DNA of 64,000 nt. It comes from Micractinium sp. NFX-FRZ. Its lineage: Eukaryota; Chlorophyta; Trebouxiophyceae; Chlorellales; Chlorellaceae. Every line of letters starts with the position of its first letter. Positions within the stretch are counted from its first letter, which is position 1. Below the pieces are notes generated by a model. The model was not told the origin of the DNA and did not search any database. It saw only the letters and a list, made by a program, of their open reading frames with translations. The DNA is taken from the NCBI GenBank assembly GCA_029339195.1, contig JAPTJF010000216.1:35844-99843 (forward strand). Reading direction: 5' to 3'. Below are positions 63,186 to 64,000 of the stretch, one piece after another. A program made the translations under genes and the position numbers.

Positions 63186-64000
63186 GCCACGGTTACGCCT
63201 GTGAAACGAGGATCTGGCAGCGGGCGTTGCACACAAGCGACCCTCCTGGGCCGCGCCCTGCCTTGTGTCCTTGCGCCGCCGCTGCTGCCAAGTCAACACA
63301 CACGTGCACGCCTGAGATGTGTAATCGGGGTTGCCAGGTGCCCCCGTCTGAGCACATCTATGGGTATGTTGCGCAGCTGACCCGTGTATGCGATTGTCAC
63401 AGCCAGTTGCCAAATCCCTCTCCAAACTGCTGGCTGGACGTATGCGGTTCCGCCTTCCAACAGGCTGCATTCTGGCACTGGTTCAGCAACAGCAGTCAGA
63501 ATTGAGAAGCGGGCCCTGGCCAATGGTACCCAACTGCATGGCCAGCATGTATGGTGGCACAAGCGGCACTGCAAGAGGGGTTGGCTTTCAATGGCCCCAG
63601 CCACCAACTGAAGCGGTGCGGTCTTCCAACAACCCTCCCAGCCATCATCACAGTGCCTGTGGACTGCCGCGTGTGCCTAGCAAGGCATGGCCAAGCCAAC
63701 ATGCTACGTCACTGCAGGATCACTGCTGCATGGGTGAACGACGCTGTCCCCACAGCAGCGCACTAGCCAACACACGCCCAGCGCGGCCACGTGCGCTCCG
63801 CCACCGGCAGGACCGCCGCCTCCTCCCCTCGTTACCCCATTTCTTCTGCACCCGCCTGGAGGTGGGCTTGTCTTACTGCACGGCAGAGACGGAGAAACAG
63901 GGAGAAAGAGACAGAGACAAGGAAGCACTGCGCCTGCCGAGCCAGAGAGCCGTGCCGCTGCTGCCACGCTGCCGCCGACAGGCACGCTGCCGCCCACCGG
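63186..64000. other. DUS1 upstream region to window edge
   Basis: 815 bases with no supported gene. The minus-strand frame at 63704-63997 is Gly/Pro/Cys-rich and has no recognisable domain; it may be leader or 3' UTR of a gene beyond the window. Confidence 0.45.

Noticed and set aside
63704..63997. Possible start of another minus-strand gene at the window edge
   Set aside because: Gly/Pro-rich frame without family resemblance or convincing splice sites; cannot be supported.
1..64000. Transposons, reverse transcriptase, integrated viral genes
   Set aside because: No frame shows RT, integrase, transposase or viral capsid motifs and no long terminal or inverted repeats were seen by eye.

Overview
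The window looks like nuclear DNA of a GC-rich unicellular green alga, most likely a trebouxiophyte chlorophyte of the Chlorella/Micractinium kind; that placement is inferred. The basis is very high GC, short exons joined by about 100 GC-rich introns (donor AG|GTGAGC or AG|GTGCGC, acceptor CTGCAG), plant-type genes (VTC2, a PPR protein, eIFiso4G, plastid-type leaders) beside animal/fungal-type genes (cysteine dioxygenase, a giant DUF3638 protein, MIC10), and TGTAA polyadenylation-type words. I found no transposase, reverse transcriptase, rRNA, tRNA or CRISPR. I assembled thirteen genes by joining exons and checking reading phase across every junction.

Layout: 1-2757 (-) GDP-L-galactose phosphorylase VTC2, 3' end outside the window; 3777-6784 (-) AAMP/Sqt1 WD40 protein; 7107-14366 (+) APP1/DUF2183 HAD-type phosphatase, head-to-head with AAMP; 15443-19782 (+) organellar PPR protein; 20977-23631 (-) F-box/leucine-rich protein 1; 24767-25700 (-) small secreted cysteine-rich protein resembling the 8-cysteine lipid-transfer fold; 26246-27764 (+) F-box/leucine-rich protein 2; 28815-30864 (+) cysteine dioxygenase; 31976-47480 (-) a 28-exon, 3176-residue DUF3638/DUF3645 protein; 48098-49727 (-) predicted thylakoid coiled-coil protein; 50458-56439 (-) eIFiso4G-like factor; 57434-58112 (-) MIC10; 59159-63185 (-) Dus1-type tRNA-dihydrouridine synthase. 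The genes serve unrelated housekeeping roles (ascorbate synthesis, ribosome assembly, translation, tRNA modification, mitochondrial cristae, sulfur metabolism) and do not form a cluster.

The most interesting signal lies in gene architecture. (1) Many introns hold diverged copies ('echoes') of the adjacent exon end together with its splice site. They occur in AAMP, the APP1-like gene, the thylakoid coiled-coil gene, eIFiso4G and, most strikingly, at five or more places in DUS1; an exact 18-bp acceptor duplication in the DUF3638 gene is a fresh example. This looks like ongoing intron growth by local tandem duplication and supplies decoy or alternative splice sites. (2) At least five introns appear to be GC-AG, and reading phase or protein alignment favours them over a nearby GT. 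(3) The DUF3638 protein carries an ordered set of motifs that resembles a SecA/SF2-type motor. (4) The two F-box genes share an intron at the same codon and phase, one GT-AG and one GC-AG.
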